A DNA stretch of 64,000 nt from Endomychus coccineus (Eukaryota; Arthropoda; Insecta; Coleoptera; Endomychidae), in the NCBI GenBank assembly GCA_958510875.1, contig OY294067.1, positions 30,182,912 to 30,246,911 on the forward strand, written 5' to 3'. The notes beneath the pieces were generated by a model. That model was not told the DNA's origin. It was given only the letters and a program-made list of their open reading frames with translations, and ran no database searches. The position numbers were made by a program, and so were the translations under genes. The number at the start of each line of letters is the position of its first letter. Positions within the stretch are counted from its first letter, which is position 1. Positions 53,959-64,000 of this stretch are shown here, piece after piece.

Positions 53959-54485
53959 TGTATTATAAGTGGTCATTTTTATTGAGAATCAAAACCCATT
54001 TATCCTATATTAACTCCAGTAGAAGCCTATAGAGAGGGAACAGTGGAAAATCAGGTCAATGAAGAGGCACATGTAATAAAAAAATTATTTCCAAGGTTAC
54101 GCATTACATGTCTGAAGACGATATATAACATTAACCGGTAATGGATTCCAATGAGAGATGTTTGTTCTAGAATGAAAGGCAAAATCTCCAGATCTGACAC
54201 CAATTTTTTCTTTCGGGTCACTTGAAAACTGTCATTTACAGAACTCCACCCGAAACCATGGATATATTTAAAAACAGCATAGCCCAATAATGTAGATGGG
54301 TTAGAGGTTGCTTTTGTTTTATTAGTAGAATTCATTCTAGTTAACTATTTATCGTTACTACTCTTCTCTTTTACAAATTGGTTTGTTGTAATGTTTTCGA
54401 ATAATTCCTGGTTTCAAGATATTTTGATGAAGATATATGGGTCATGTTGTTTTTCAAAGTATGCACTGAATTGCCACTAGCGTTG
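53959..54485. other. no assigned feature
   Basis: A 94-residue reverse ORF (54051-54335) has no recognised domain. Confidence 0.35.
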
Positions 54486-54489
54486 GCAA

Positions 54490-54860
54490 ATAGCGTTGGC
54501 CAATGGTTTCGACTGTGCAATACAACTAGTTTTTAGATGTAAGAACAAGCTAAAAACCCATTTAGACAACTCCTTTGATAAAGTTTCGGTCTTCGACAAA
54601 TACGGAATTTACAAAATCGATTGTGAGTGGTGTTCAAAATACTGTGTGGGTCAAACTAGAAGGAACATTTTAACTCGGTATGTAGAACATGTTGCCCATA
54701 TAAAGAAAAAAAAGGTGAAAAATCTGCGTTAGCCGAACATTTTGATTTATAATTTAGTTTACTCTGATGATGGCTACTTGGTAGCCGAAAAATTCTCAGT
54801 ACTTAAAAAATATTTTTAGTGAATAAGGGTGAATATTTCTTAATTACAGTATTAAATTGG
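54490..54860 (+). mobile_element. Penelope-like element family A: GIY-YIG start and 3' region
   Basis: The frame reads FRCKNKLKTHLDNSFDKVSV then KYGIYKIDCEWCSKYCVGQT and RRNILTRYVEHVAHIKKK. GIY is intact; the YIG position reads CVG, so the tyrosine is lost. A frameshift in an A-run follows. After the end of the coding region comes ATTTATAATTTAGTTTAC, the unoccupied version of the site hit by the TIR element at 4865, then a hammerhead and the family tail. Confidence 0.85.
54760..54801 (+). ncRNA. hammerhead ribozyme, PLE-A copy 3 (best family A copy)
   Basis: TACT (54760-54763) pairs with AGTA (54798-54801). CTGATGA is at 54764-54770. Stem II GGCTAC/GTAGCC is fully paired over a TTG loop (54772-54786). 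GAAA is at 54787-54790, and cleavage would follow TC at 54796-54797. Helix III is minimal. Confidence 0.75.
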
Positions 54861-55284
54861 CATCGGCTAAATACAGCAAGATACAAATATTCAACATATT
54901 ATAGAATGACGTCGTACCTGCATAACTCTTAATAATGTATGAAATATTCCCTTGGTAATGAAATGTATCATCAATTAAGATTCCACTAATGAATAATTCA
55001 ACAGATGAGAATGCAGAAAATGTTATTCAATTGAATTCAAGAAGTATTAAACTGAACATGTTGATTAAATGCAATGCCTGGTCATTCCAGATCTAAATCC
55101 ATTGATATTGAAATAATCGTAACTGAGAACTAAAATATATTAAAACAACTGTAATATAAATTACCAAAGCAAGTATATTATGAAGCATATCTAAGAGACA
55201 ATACCTAACCTGCCGATAATTAAAGCTTCCATAATAAGGTGAAAGTGAAGAGCATATATTTCATTCCCCTTTATGTAAAGAAGG
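54861..55284. other. no feature recognised
   Basis: A+T-rich unique DNA. Confidence 0.4.
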
Positions 55285-55465
55285 CTGATAAAGCTTGATC
55301 CACACAGAAATGGTGAAGTATGTATGACGAGGCGATGGGTTCGGAAGAAGAAGATAGATTCTAGGAGGGAGTTTACTGACCTAGACCTAGCAGTATGAAC
55401 TCAGGTCCCTCCAAATGCTTACTTAAAGTCGAGCTACACTTAACCACTCCACTAGCTACATACTT
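55285..55465 (-). mobile_element. possible tRNA-derived SINE, decayed
   Basis: The minus strand has TAGTGGAGTGGTTAAGTG, like a class II tRNA D-arm and A box. About 50 bp later GAGTTCATACT could be a degenerate B box. A TCTTCTTCTTCCG body follows. No poly(A) or target duplication was identified. Confidence 0.3.
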
Positions 55466-55476
55466 TTAAATTTTAC

Positions 55477-55755
55477 TTGTACAAAAGTTGTTACCTACGT
55501 ATTATTTTCGATCCCTCCCGAAGATATACGTATGATGGGACACAAGATTGCGTGTGTTCGAGAAACGATACCTGTTCAAAATGGTATATTTCAATAGATA
55601 ATAAGAACGGGATTGTATCCATTATTAAAGTTAATAATACAACTGTGTGCAATGAAATCAGTTTTGATATCAACAACTTAATTAATCGTGGAATTTGTAA
55701 TTTACAAAAAAAAGATTATCTGGAATTAAAAACTTTGTACAAAAATATTAATTAA
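55477..55755 (+). CDS. cysteine-containing ORF, unrecognised
   Basis: A 92-codon open frame has no internal ATG (it opens at TTG), so if real it is an exon or a 5'-truncated gene. The coding-like core YDGTQDCVCSRNDTCSKWYI has three closely spaced cysteines. It is followed by TTVCNEISFDINNLINRGIC and a Leu/Lys end. A possible acceptor AG lies after a pyrimidine run at about 55521. No poly(A) signal is seen close by. No family is recognised. Confidence 0.3.
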   Translation: MYKSCYLRIIFDPSRRYTYDGTQDCVCSRNDTCSKWYISIDNKNGIVSIIKVNNTTVCNEISFDINNLINRGICNLQKKDYLELKTLYKNIN

Positions 55756-56960
55756 TTTACACATCTACATATAGTATTATACTCATTATGAGTTGGATAT
55801 GTACATAACAAGACGGGAAACACGACCAATAATATAGCCGGTACGATCAAGTATGCTTGTGATTTTGTTTAGCATGAGACGAATTTATTTTTGCTAGATT
55901 AACGTTAATTATAATGAGAAATCGTTTTAGAAAATACGAGGGTGCAATTTTCCTAGTTATTGATCGAGCAAAGACCTTGAACTTGTATTTCTACAACAAA
56001 GAATGCGTCTGGCCCTTTGATAAAAAGTGACTGTAACTAATATTTGGTATAGAATTTGAATAAAATTGGTTCAACTTATTGAGAGAAACACATATTTCAG
56101 CCGATTTGATAGCTCTGCGTAACTAAGATAATTGGACGTATGTCAACAAGCAGAAACAAATAGACAAACCTTTCATTTGACGTGGTTCTGAGTACAGATG
56201 ATTTTCGAAATATTCTCTCAAAAATTATATACCACAGGAGGTGATAAGTGTCGTAATAACGTAGCTGTCTTAATGGTAAATTGATCAAGATGCAAAGCTC
56301 ACTTCAAACTGGTCAAATATTCTCATAATTCAAATTTCACATTAATTAAATTTGTAACTTATGTAGAAATAAGATCTAGGTTAATGATTCTTTAATTTTT
56401 ATCAAACAGTATAGCCATCAGACATATATTCAGAATAGCTCAATCACTGAAGGCACAGATGGAACCATATGCGCAAATCATACAGCCCAGATGACGATGA
56501 GATGTCAATAAGACATCATGTTATATTGAATAGACAATTTGCATATTCCCAAATCCAATGGAATCAAATGAGCCTTTAATCCTACACCTATTTTAAATCT
56601 TTTATCATCATTATATGACTCACGTGTATTTTCCTGCTAACTTTGGCTTGGCAAAACTAACAGATTTTTTTCACAAAATCATCAAATCAAGTTATAGCAC
56701 CCTGTATGTATCCTTTAATTGCAAACAGAAAAAGCCTCTCTAACATTTTTGATTCCGTCATCGATTCATAGTGAAATTAAAAAAGTACTTTAATCTTTTT
56801 TAGACAAGATTTTAATCTGACATGGTACATCAGTTTTCTGGTGAAAATTGCGTTTTTCTTCTCTAACGCATCACAAATGCCTGATTAGTTTTCGGAAATT
56901 CCTGGCGTAAAAATAATACTATCCGATTTTGGAATCATTGGGGACGAGGGCCATGGTCCA
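55756..56960. other. no feature recognised
   Basis: Unique A+T-rich DNA. Confidence 0.4.
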
Positions 56961-56964
56961 TTGA

Positions 56965-57775
56965 GTGACAACTGGTTGTCAAACTGTTTATTTACAGAAC
57001 AACATTTGTTGCAAATTGATGCCTGCAAATTTGCCTAATAGTGAATATGCGGCTATTTATTTCATTTATGGTTTTGTAATGGAAATCGAAGAATGTCCTA
57101 ATAGACGAAATCCAAGGTATCAAGCGTTTGTTCAAGCTCACAGAAGATTTGTTGAATATGGTTTAGGGAAACAGAATGACATAGATAGAAATTACAATAT
57201 TCACAATAACATTTTGCGTTTGTTCGAAGCAAATGAAAGTGAGCGAAGGGCGTCCCTACTTATAAGTGAGTCAAAGCGAAATTTTTAGAAACGATTTCAC
57301 CAAAAAGCTGCCCCAATACAACCCGTTCAAAACTTGCGGTCAGAATATCCACAAAAACGGATGGATTTTTGCCAATGGATTATCGACACCGTCCATCAGA
57401 ATCGTCGAAAATGCAAAATTTGCAAGAAGTGGGGAGTTATTTTCACAATTGGCCCACTTTGGCTCATATTAATCCGCACAAGATCCCTCAGACTGAGTGT
57501 AATTTTAATGTGTGGATTGGAATTGTAGACAATGTTATCTTCCTCACTTTTTACACCAACGTCGAAATGCACAAGAATTTTTACATTTCTTACAAAGGGA
57601 ATTTAACGAACTTGGAAGATTTACCACTAAACACGACTAGTAATGTGGATGCAACTGGATGGAGTTCCCCCATTCCGGAAAGAAAGTGAGAGCATGCTAA
57701 AGGTAATTATCCTATACCCTGGCCCCCTCGATCACCAGACCTAAATCCATTGATTAATTACTAAAACTTTGCCGG
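56965..57775 (+). pseudogene. Tc1/mariner-type transposase with DUF4817-like head, decayed
   Basis: The N-terminal frame (56965-57288) reads SEYAAIYFIYGFVMEIEECP then NRRNPRYQAFVQAHRRFVEY. It resembles the DUF4817 helix-turn-helix of insect transposases (EYADMxxxYG...PNRRxPxxxxFxxxxxRLxExG). The catalytic part follows in shifted frames: CNFNVWIGIVDNVIFLTFYT, YKGNLTNLEDLPLNTTSNVD (the LPxLLEDVPL block), then IPWPPRSPDLNPL with the final catalytic Asp region. The middle is frameshifted at least twice and the DFFLW continuation is lost. TIRs were not identified. It belongs to the same broad family as the copy at 13441. Confidence 0.8.
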
Positions 57776-58260
57776 GCTTGTATTGAGGCGCAAGGATGGC
57801 ATTTTGGGCAACTTGGGTTTATGTTAATACTAAGTTAATCCTTTTACTGCTTTACTAGTATTACATCAATAAATTGATCTCATCAAAAACACGTTTGTTC
57901 CTTTCAATGTAATAAATTTGTCTCATAGTTCGTCTATAAAAAAGAAAAGTACTTTTGATAAAGATAAACAGAAAAGTCTAAAAGGCAAGTTTGCAATGAA
58001 TTGGTAACAGATAAAAAAAGTTTAAGGGGCGCCTTTTGTGCTGTGTATTAAATTTCGTCAAAAAATTAAAGACGGTTTAGAGGAAATTGAAAAATCGTTT
58101 TTTTCTAACTTTAACACCCAGTATCTCCCCTAAATTGTCCTACAATGAAAAAGTCTATACCACAAACTGGCATTATGGTTAGAAGTTCTTCATTCTTAGA
58201 AGTTTGTTCGGTTAAAAATGAATCACCCTATATACGGACATTTAACACCTTTTTTCTACC
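57776..58260. other. no assigned feature
   Basis: It contains AATGAATCACCCTATATACG (about 58220), a word typical of mariner-like termini, but no partner end was found. Confidence 0.3.
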
Positions 58261-58261
58261 G

Positions 58262-58480
58262 TCTTCGATAATGTAGTGGTTAGCACGGAGGTCTCCTCTC
58301 CCTCTGTCGATCCGATCTTTTACCGGTTCACGGTATTTTTCGATACAAATCGCAAATTCCTCAGGCAAAAGGCGGTGCTAATCATTAAGCAAGATATCTG
58401 ACCGTGCCTTCCTTCGGATGGGAAGTGAATCAGTAGGCGCCGTGTCCTATAAAATGTCACCGCACGACAAAAATCCCTAC
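58262..58480 (+). mobile_element. possible tRNA-derived SINE head
   Basis: TCGATAATGTAGTGGTTAGC resembles the 5' end of tRNA-Asp/Glu/Val with a Pol III A box. The expected B box is only weakly represented (CCGGTTCACGG, 58324-58334). It is directly upstream of the MULE. Confidence 0.3.
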
Positions 58481-58576
58481 ATGTATCTGGGGTACTTCAA
58501 GGCGATGTGTAAGTTACGTACTTTATGATAGGAACCGCGTTTCTTATAGGTAACTTGCGCACCGGCTACCGAGAGT

Positions 58577-59375
58577 CAGGGGATTAAGGCCGCAGGAACA
58601 AAATATTAGGTAACTCGCTAGCACCCCCACCGCCGACGCTGTGAAAAATAACTCTAGTACCCAGGGTCCCAACCGGTTTTTTTCAATTATATTTTTCATT
58701 GACTTTTAGTCTTGACTTGACTTTTGTGAAAAGTAAAGTTTTTTTTTTCATGTTTGCGAAAAATAAAGTGTATTTTTATATTCAAAATGGATGTTAATTT
58801 TACAAAATTTACTAAAGGAAAACCTTCATTACTAACGAACGGCTATTCTTATCGTCTTGTTAAAATTCTGAAAGATGGTCGCAAATTTTGGAGATGTACT
58901 ACCAGCAACTGCCAGGCTAACGCACATACATCTGCCATTGATGATTCAATCAAATTCAATTAAAAATGTGTTATGAACATACTCATGGTGTTATCAACAA
59001 CAAAAAATTGTGCGAAATAGTTGTGAATTGTGCCGTTAAAAGGAAAGTTACAGATGATATATCTGAAAAACCGTTGAAAATTATGAATAGTGTCATAGAA
59101 AAAAAAAGAAGTAGAATTGTTAGATTATTTGACTGAAAATCAGGCATTACTTAAAAAAAAATTATTGCGGGCATCTATGTTAGTTGGGGGTCAGAACGCA
59201 GCAAAAAAAACCCGTGGCGGAAATATTTCATTTTTTTTTAAAACAGTCGGTAATGGGAATTTTCACTTGTGATAGTTCTTATGCGTTGAGACAAGTATTA
59301 TAAAAGCGGCGGAGCGGCAAGTATCGTTCAGGTATAGAGTTACATATACCTAAAGCGGCCTAATCCCCTGACCCT
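58577..59375 (+). mobile_element. MULE with FLYWCH-domain ORF, internally deleted
   Basis: GTCAGGGGATTAAGGCCGC at the left (58577) is the inverted match of GCGGCCTAATCCCCTGAC at the right (59375). Outer blocks GTAACTTGCGCAC (58551) and GTGCACAAGTTAC (about 59395) are also inverted, so the true ends may lie further out. Between them are a FLYWCH domain and a short downstream coding part; the catalytic region is absent. A 9-bp target duplication typical of MULEs was not found. Confidence 0.65.
58787..59100 (+). pseudogene. FLYWCH zinc-finger region of a MULE transposase
   Basis: From ATG 58787 the frame reads MDVNFTKFTKGKPSLLTNGY then FWRCTTSNCQANAHTSAIDD. After a frameshift near 58960 it continues KMCYEHTHGVINN. 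The W-R-C-x5-C and H-x-H pattern, with GY and FWRC, is the FLYWCH finger, a DNA-binding domain found at the start of insect MULE transposases. The following frame CAVKRKVTDDISEKPLKIMN fits the region after the finger. The catalytic DDE part is missing. Confidence 0.8.
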
Positions 59376-59409
59376 TTTTATAACCATCATAAAGTGCACA
59401 AGTTACATA

Positions 59410-60775
59410 CGACCGTACCTGTAGATAATTAGGATTCGGCAAGGTTCCCTTCAGGATGTGGTGAGCATTGCTTCCTGGCGTCTGTATTAAGCAACAACAG
59501 TAGAAAAAAAGGCCGACGTTACTTACGTCTGCCGATAATTTTATAGCTACTATAATTCATGTACCATTCCTGTGGAACAGAATTGACTAATACATGTTTC
59601 TCACCAAAAAGTGTAAACTCTAAAATCTAACACTAAGACGGTAGAAACTGCAAAGAGCAACGACCTAAAAATAAGACAACGACGTATAACGTACTAACTC
59701 CTACATTGAAAGTTTACTGGCAAATGGAAATTTTTGTAAAGTTCATAAAATTCAAGTGGGTTTTAAATTGCTCTGTTAACAACTAGATCTAACAATAATA
59801 AAATATGAAAAAGATAAACGGAACAGCTTAGCGCGCGTACATTAGAAAAAATCACAAGCACACTCTTCAGCAAAACAACGATACACCGTTGCTGTAATTC
59901 GTTTTTTCGATGTAATTTTTCAATCATTTTAGAGTATTTATTTACCCTGAGTAAAACTCGGTTACGTGTTAATTATTCATGAAAACATCCGTAACACATG
60001 TACATAAATCGCCTGCCAATTCTCTCTCTTTAGCATAGGTCTTGGCAGAAATTAGAAATTGCATTATACCATATTTAAATAAACCCGACCGACTTGCAAA
60101 GTGGTGCCACCTACACAACAGAGTAGGAAGAAGTGGATTACGAAACTACTAAAAAGAAATAACGCTTGAAATTCATCGCACCATATTTGTATATTTTCTC
60201 GTTTAGAACACTTTAGATGTGTATCTTTTATCTGATTCCCAACAAACAAAACCACATGATTTGTTGTTGTTGGTAGCCGTGTTCGTAACATTAACAACAT
60301 GGGTGTAGACAAAGTACTATTACGATCTAATATTCGTTTTTATATACCATTAATTACTTAATTCTGAGACTAAATAGTAAATGAACCACAATATTGCACA
60401 ATATTTTTTCAAAACATTCCGCTTTGGGATACTTGACAACCGAAACGTCGTAATAAATGAGATAATTCAAGACAATGGGAGTGCGAAGATTTTATTATGA
60501 ACCAGTAATATAATCTACAGTTGATTTTAAAGAAGGTTCTACATAAAACTGCTTCCACTTTTATACGTGATGGTTAATATTTCATTTGTGGATCCAAGAG
60601 AAAACCAATCCTTCATGCGTTTTCAGAATAAGTGTTGACTAAAGAATTTGATTTATATAGGCTATGACAAACCTGGCGAAAGTATCTGAATGGATCACCC
60701 TACATTTCATCATACATTGAAGGAACTATTCAAATTTATTCCAGTTCCAGCAAATGCTTAAATATTGTATCAACT
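59410..60775. other. no feature recognised
   Basis: Unique DNA. The reverse ORF 60064-60312 has no recognised domain. Confidence 0.4.
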
Positions 60776-60835
60776 GACCTTTACGAATCATAGATAAGAA
60801 ATAATCACCCGTATACACTAAAAATACTTGTGAAG

Positions 60836-60872
60836 TACTGAGGACCTATCGGCTGTAGTCATCATCAGAGTA
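60836..60872 (-). ncRNA. hammerhead motif, PLE-A copy 4 (mutated)
   Basis: TACT (60872-60869), CTGATGA (60868-60862) and AGTA (60839-60836) are kept. GAAA has become GATA (60850-60847), so it should be inactive. Confidence 0.6.
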
Positions 60873-60945
60873 AACTGAATTATAAATCAAAATGTGCCTG
60901 TTTAAATACTATTTGGGGATAATAATGTATATAAAGGGTTACCCT

Positions 60946-61515
60946 CAGCTGGAGATATAAGCTTTTTCGCTTATACATTTCCATCCCTTCTAAATTACCC
61001 AGATTTTTGGCTGTACTGTGTTTTAAAAGTGATAAACTTTCTTGAGAAATGGTGTGAGCTGTATTCGAAATATGTTCAGCTAACACTGATTTTCACCATT
61101 ATTTTTCTTTATATGTGCAAAATGTTCCTCCTACCGAGTTGAAATGTTTCTTCTAGTATGACCCCCATAGCATTTTGAGCACGACTCACAATCGATTTTG
61201 TAAATCCCGGATTTGTCGAAAACGGAAACTCAGCTGGAGATATAAGCTTTTTCGCTTATACATTTCCATCCCTTCTAAATTACCCAGATTTTTGGCTGTA
61301 CTGTGTTTTAAAAGTGATAAACTTTCTTGAGAAATGGTGTGAGCTGTATTGGAAATATGTTGAGCTAACACTGATTTTCACCATTATTTTTCTTTATATG
61401 TGCAAAATGTTCCTCCTACCGAGTTGAAATGTTTCTTCTAGTATGACCCCCATAGCATTTTGAGCACGACTCACAATCGATTTTGTAAATCCCGGATTTG
61501 TCGAAAACGGAAACT
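60946..61515. repeat. 285-bp tandem duplication inside PLE-A
   Basis: 60946-61230 and 61231-61515 are nearly identical (two substitutions seen, for example ATTCGAAATATGTTCAG against ATTGGAAATATGTTGAG). The duplication spans part of the GIY-YIG domain and the PLE C-terminus and is recent. Confidence 0.95.
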
Positions 61516-62229
61516 TGATCGAAGGTGTTGCCCAAACGGTTAGCTTGTTCTTACATCTATAAGCTGGTTGTATTGCAAATTTAGAAAACAAATTAATTAC
61601 TGAAGGATAATAAATGAAGCTTTTGAATTTTATTGAAGTATTCGAAGGTAATGGTTCTAATTTGGTTGGCTGGCCAAGTTCCAATTTCCTTTTTTGTTTA
61701 GAAATTGAATTATTGATCAAAGATTTATTGTAACCATTGTCCAACGCTATATACTGAAGTTTCTCAACTTCGCTAGTATAATTTTTCTGGCTCAGAGGGA
61801 CGTTCAATAATCTATGAGCAAGGCTATTAAATGGAGCTATTCTATATCTAAATGGTGTAGCTTAATCTGCTGGGATATACTTATTAATTTGAGTGGGTTT
61901 TCTGTATATGTCAAAATCCTAATAATTACCTTCTTTTATAATTTTAATATAAAGGAAAGGAAGTTGATTCTATTCCGACAGTGAATTTCAGTGAATCAAA
62001 TTGGCTATTAAGCATGTCCAAATAGCCATGTAAATTAAAATATTTACTTGTAATCGCGAAAATATCGTCAACATATCTTTACCAAACTTTTGGAAACTGA
62101 TTCAATGTTGACTTCAAGGAGGTTTCACGTTCGCTTAGAAAAATATTGGTCAAAATGAGACAGTAGATTGCCCATTGCACCTCCGCTTGTTTGTTTATAG
62201 TACTTCCAATAACTTCAACAATATCTGTA

Positions 62230-63290
62230 AATCATTGAAAGAAAAATACTGTTATTACTTGAAAGCAGATAAGGAAAATTCCGTCGTATTACAATTATCA
62301 CAATTCGGTAAATATCTTGTTAAATGATGGTCCCTATGAACAGATTATCAGGAATCCGTTATCAATATGCGTTAAACTAGTTAATAATTCATTAAAATCG
62401 TGTACAGCTGTAATCTCCGATAATTTAAAACAAACTTAGATATTGCTCACCTAAGATTCATATCATTTCAAACAATAATTGTTCTACGTATAACAGCAAA
62501 ATATTTAGTCAAGGAATTTAGCAACTTCCAAGCCACAGCAAGTCTGTGAAAAATTCTTTGGAACTTATTGTAAAATTGAAAGATTTCCGACTTGAACCTG
62601 GTCATATACTCTCGTTTCAATTGATGTTGTTTCACTATTTCCCCAATCCCTGAGTCGATAGATATTCTGAAGAAATGGGTTTCAAATATTAACATCCCCG
62701 ATAGAAACTGCACTTGATCCTTACGTCTTTGTGTATAGAGCAAAATTATTTCACTTCTAACTATAAACAAACAAGGAGATGTAGAATGGGCAATCCACTC
62801 TCTCATTTTATGGCCAATATTTTTCTAAGCAAACATGAAATTGAAAAAAATCGATTGTGAGCCGTGTTCAAAATGCTATGTGGGTCAAACTAGAAGGAAC
62901 ATCTTAACTCGGTATAAGGAACAATTTGCTCATATAAAGAAAAATACTGGTGAAAAATCAGCGTTAGCCCAACATATTTGAAATACAGGTCACACCATTC
63001 ATCAAGAAAGTTTATCACTTTCAAAACACGGTACAAACAAATATCTAGGTGATTTAGTAATGTATAAACGAAGAAGCAATTTATTAAATTCCGATTTATT
63101 TCCAACCCTTTGTTTACATTATTATCCCCAAATAGTATTTAAACATACACATTTTAATTTATAATTCAGTTTACTCTGATGATGGATACTTGGTAGCCGA
63201 AAGGTCCTCAGTACTTTAATAGTATTTTTAGTGGATAAGGGTGAGTATTTCTCATTTATAGTGTTATAGTGTATCCACAGTGTGAACTCT
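62230..63290 (+). mobile_element. Penelope-like element family A, RT with internal deletion and 3' end
   Basis: Plus-strand frames give YLKADKENSVVL, NDGPYEQIIRNPLSICVKLV, FRLEPGHIL (leading to RT motif A), then QNYFTSNYKQTRRCRMGNPL and SHFMANIFLSKHEIEK. About 10 bases later the sequence is already in the endonuclease (IDCEPCSKCYVGQTRRNILT), so the second half of the RT with YVDD is deleted. SLSKHGTNKYLGDL and the family 3' tail follow. It lies head to head with 60780-62225; the junction is at about 62225-62230. Confidence 0.9.
63172..63213 (+). ncRNA. hammerhead ribozyme motif, PLE-A copy 5
   Basis: TACT (63172-63175) pairs with AGTA (63210-63213). CTGATGA is at 63176-63182. Stem II GGATAC/GTAGCC has one mismatch over a TTG loop. 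GAAA is at 63199-63202. Helix III is the quasi-palindrome AGGTCCT, and cleavage would follow TC. Confidence 0.75.
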
Positions 63291-64000
63291 ATTTTTATTT
63301 TTGTTGTTTATTATTGACAAATCATCCAAAAGTTGGAAAATAATGAATTTCGATTACAACTAAGGAGTACGATGTTAAAATCATTTGTATATAACTTCGG
63401 AGGCCTATCTGACCTGACCTAATTTTCCGATTTCAGGAGATATGCTTAGATCTATACAATTTTAAGGGTCATAAGGGATATAAAAATTATTCTAGATATC
63501 CCAGACGCATAGAATGAGAGGACAGTTTCAACAGCCTCATGATTCATAATTGATGAATTTTCCATCTATCTAGAAGCAAGAGAGGTTTCGACCGTGTTTT
63601 CGTGAACAATTATTATTGGTGAAATTTTCCAAAACGAGAGATGTTCTTTTCCTTCATGGATATGCAGATGAATGCTGGATCTGTGAAATACCGCATTCGC
63701 AAACAAGTGTCTATTTGACATAGAAAATATAAAATTAGGATCAGATGTGAAGTGACTCGACAATAAATTGCGGTACAGAGAAAGCTGCAAATTTCGATTC
63801 GAGTGAACAGAATGTGCGAACAGTGGAATCAGCTTGAGAAGCTATTTCAAAAATTGATGAAATGTAAAGCGTTTCGCCTATATTTTTCAAAATATTATCT
63901 CGATACAGGTAGTATTTTTTCAATCATGTTGATACTCTTTTATTGTTGATAATACAATAAACTGAAATATAAACTAAACATTGATTTTTAAGTATTTAAC
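63291..64000. other. no feature recognised
   Basis: Unique DNA. Reverse ORFs of 74 and 60 residues (63566-63790, 63741-63923) have no recognised domain. Confidence 0.4.

Larger units (their letters stand above)
60780..62225 (-). mobile_element. Penelope-like element family A, RT palm to 3' end, with internal duplication
   Basis: Minus-strand order: SGGAMGNLLSHF (the MGNPLSP block, about 62185), RYVDDIFAITSK (YVDD at 62075-62064), NVPLSQKNYTSEVEKLQYIA (61807), KFKSFIYYPSVIN, YRCKNKL, then the GIY-YIG region in broken frames and SNTAHTISQESLSLLKHSTA with LGNLEGMEMYKRKSLYLQL. The last part is present twice because of a 285-bp tandem duplication. A 3' region with a decayed hammerhead ends near 60780. 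It is arranged head to head with the copy at 62230. Confidence 0.9.

Noticed and set aside
1..64000. CRISPR arrays, operons or phage genes
   Set aside because: No regularly spaced short repeats, ribosome-binding sites or dense ORFs; the DNA is eukaryotic.

Overview
This is eukaryotic nuclear DNA, almost certainly from an insect. By eye it is strongly A+T-rich. It carries a nuclear copy of an insect-type mitochondrial 16S rRNA segment. It is filled with arthropod transposon families: Penelope-like retroelements (PLEs), RNase H-bearing LINEs, a tRNA-derived SINE, Tc1/mariner, hAT and MULE elements with FLYWCH-type domains, and many terminal-inverted-repeat (TIR) non-autonomous elements. There is no bacterial gene organisation and no CRISPR array. 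The species cannot be fixed from the sequence; a beetle or another insect with a large genome would fit.

Hardly any host gene is visible. The best candidate is a short G+C-richer first coding exon at 24603-24754 with a TATA-like and initiator context upstream and a splice donor. Weaker candidates are an exon-like ORF ending at a GTGAGT donor (18108-18298), a GTAAGT-terminated leader at 35050-35151, a signal-peptide-like ORF at 33366-33677 (-), and a cysteine-containing ORF at 55477-55755. Everything else recognisable is transposon-derived and mostly broken.

Layout. 0-9 kb: PLE-B remnant, an RNase H LINE, MULE and hAT scraps, a PLE-A copy split by an 798-bp TIR element, a PLE-C scrap and an inverted PLE-B foldback. 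9-15 kb: a complete SINE, LINE fragments, an internally deleted mariner, and a reverse PLE-A. 15-24.3 kb: three TIR or foldback elements and an 877-bp-period satellite-like repeat. 24.4-29.3 kb: the candidate exon, a PLE-B array, a MULE split by later insertions, and a mariner scrap. 29.8-34.1 kb: LINE, hAT, NUMT. 35.8-45.7 kb: LINE fragments in both orientations, a Tc1-like remnant, and short tandem duplications. 49-50.4 kb: a foldback-like element whose arms are tandem repeats, with a poly(A)-signal-bearing ORF at its centre. 53.3-63.3 kb: TIR element, PLE-A copies, mariner with DUF4817-type head, FLYWCH MULE, and two head-to-head PLE-A copies.

Three points stand out. (1) A palindromic micro-insertion (29 and 41 bp) with identical 14-bp inverted ends occurs twice, each time between perfect 7-bp direct repeats; taking it out of the LINE at 9.9 kb leaves an in-frame RT-like stretch. 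(2) Hammerhead-ribozyme motifs lie in the 3' regions of three separate PLE families, the best with a fully paired stem I and a palindromic helix III. (3) A tRNA-derived SINE and an RNase H LINE 7 kb apart share collinear 3'-tail blocks, which suggests a SINE/LINE pair.
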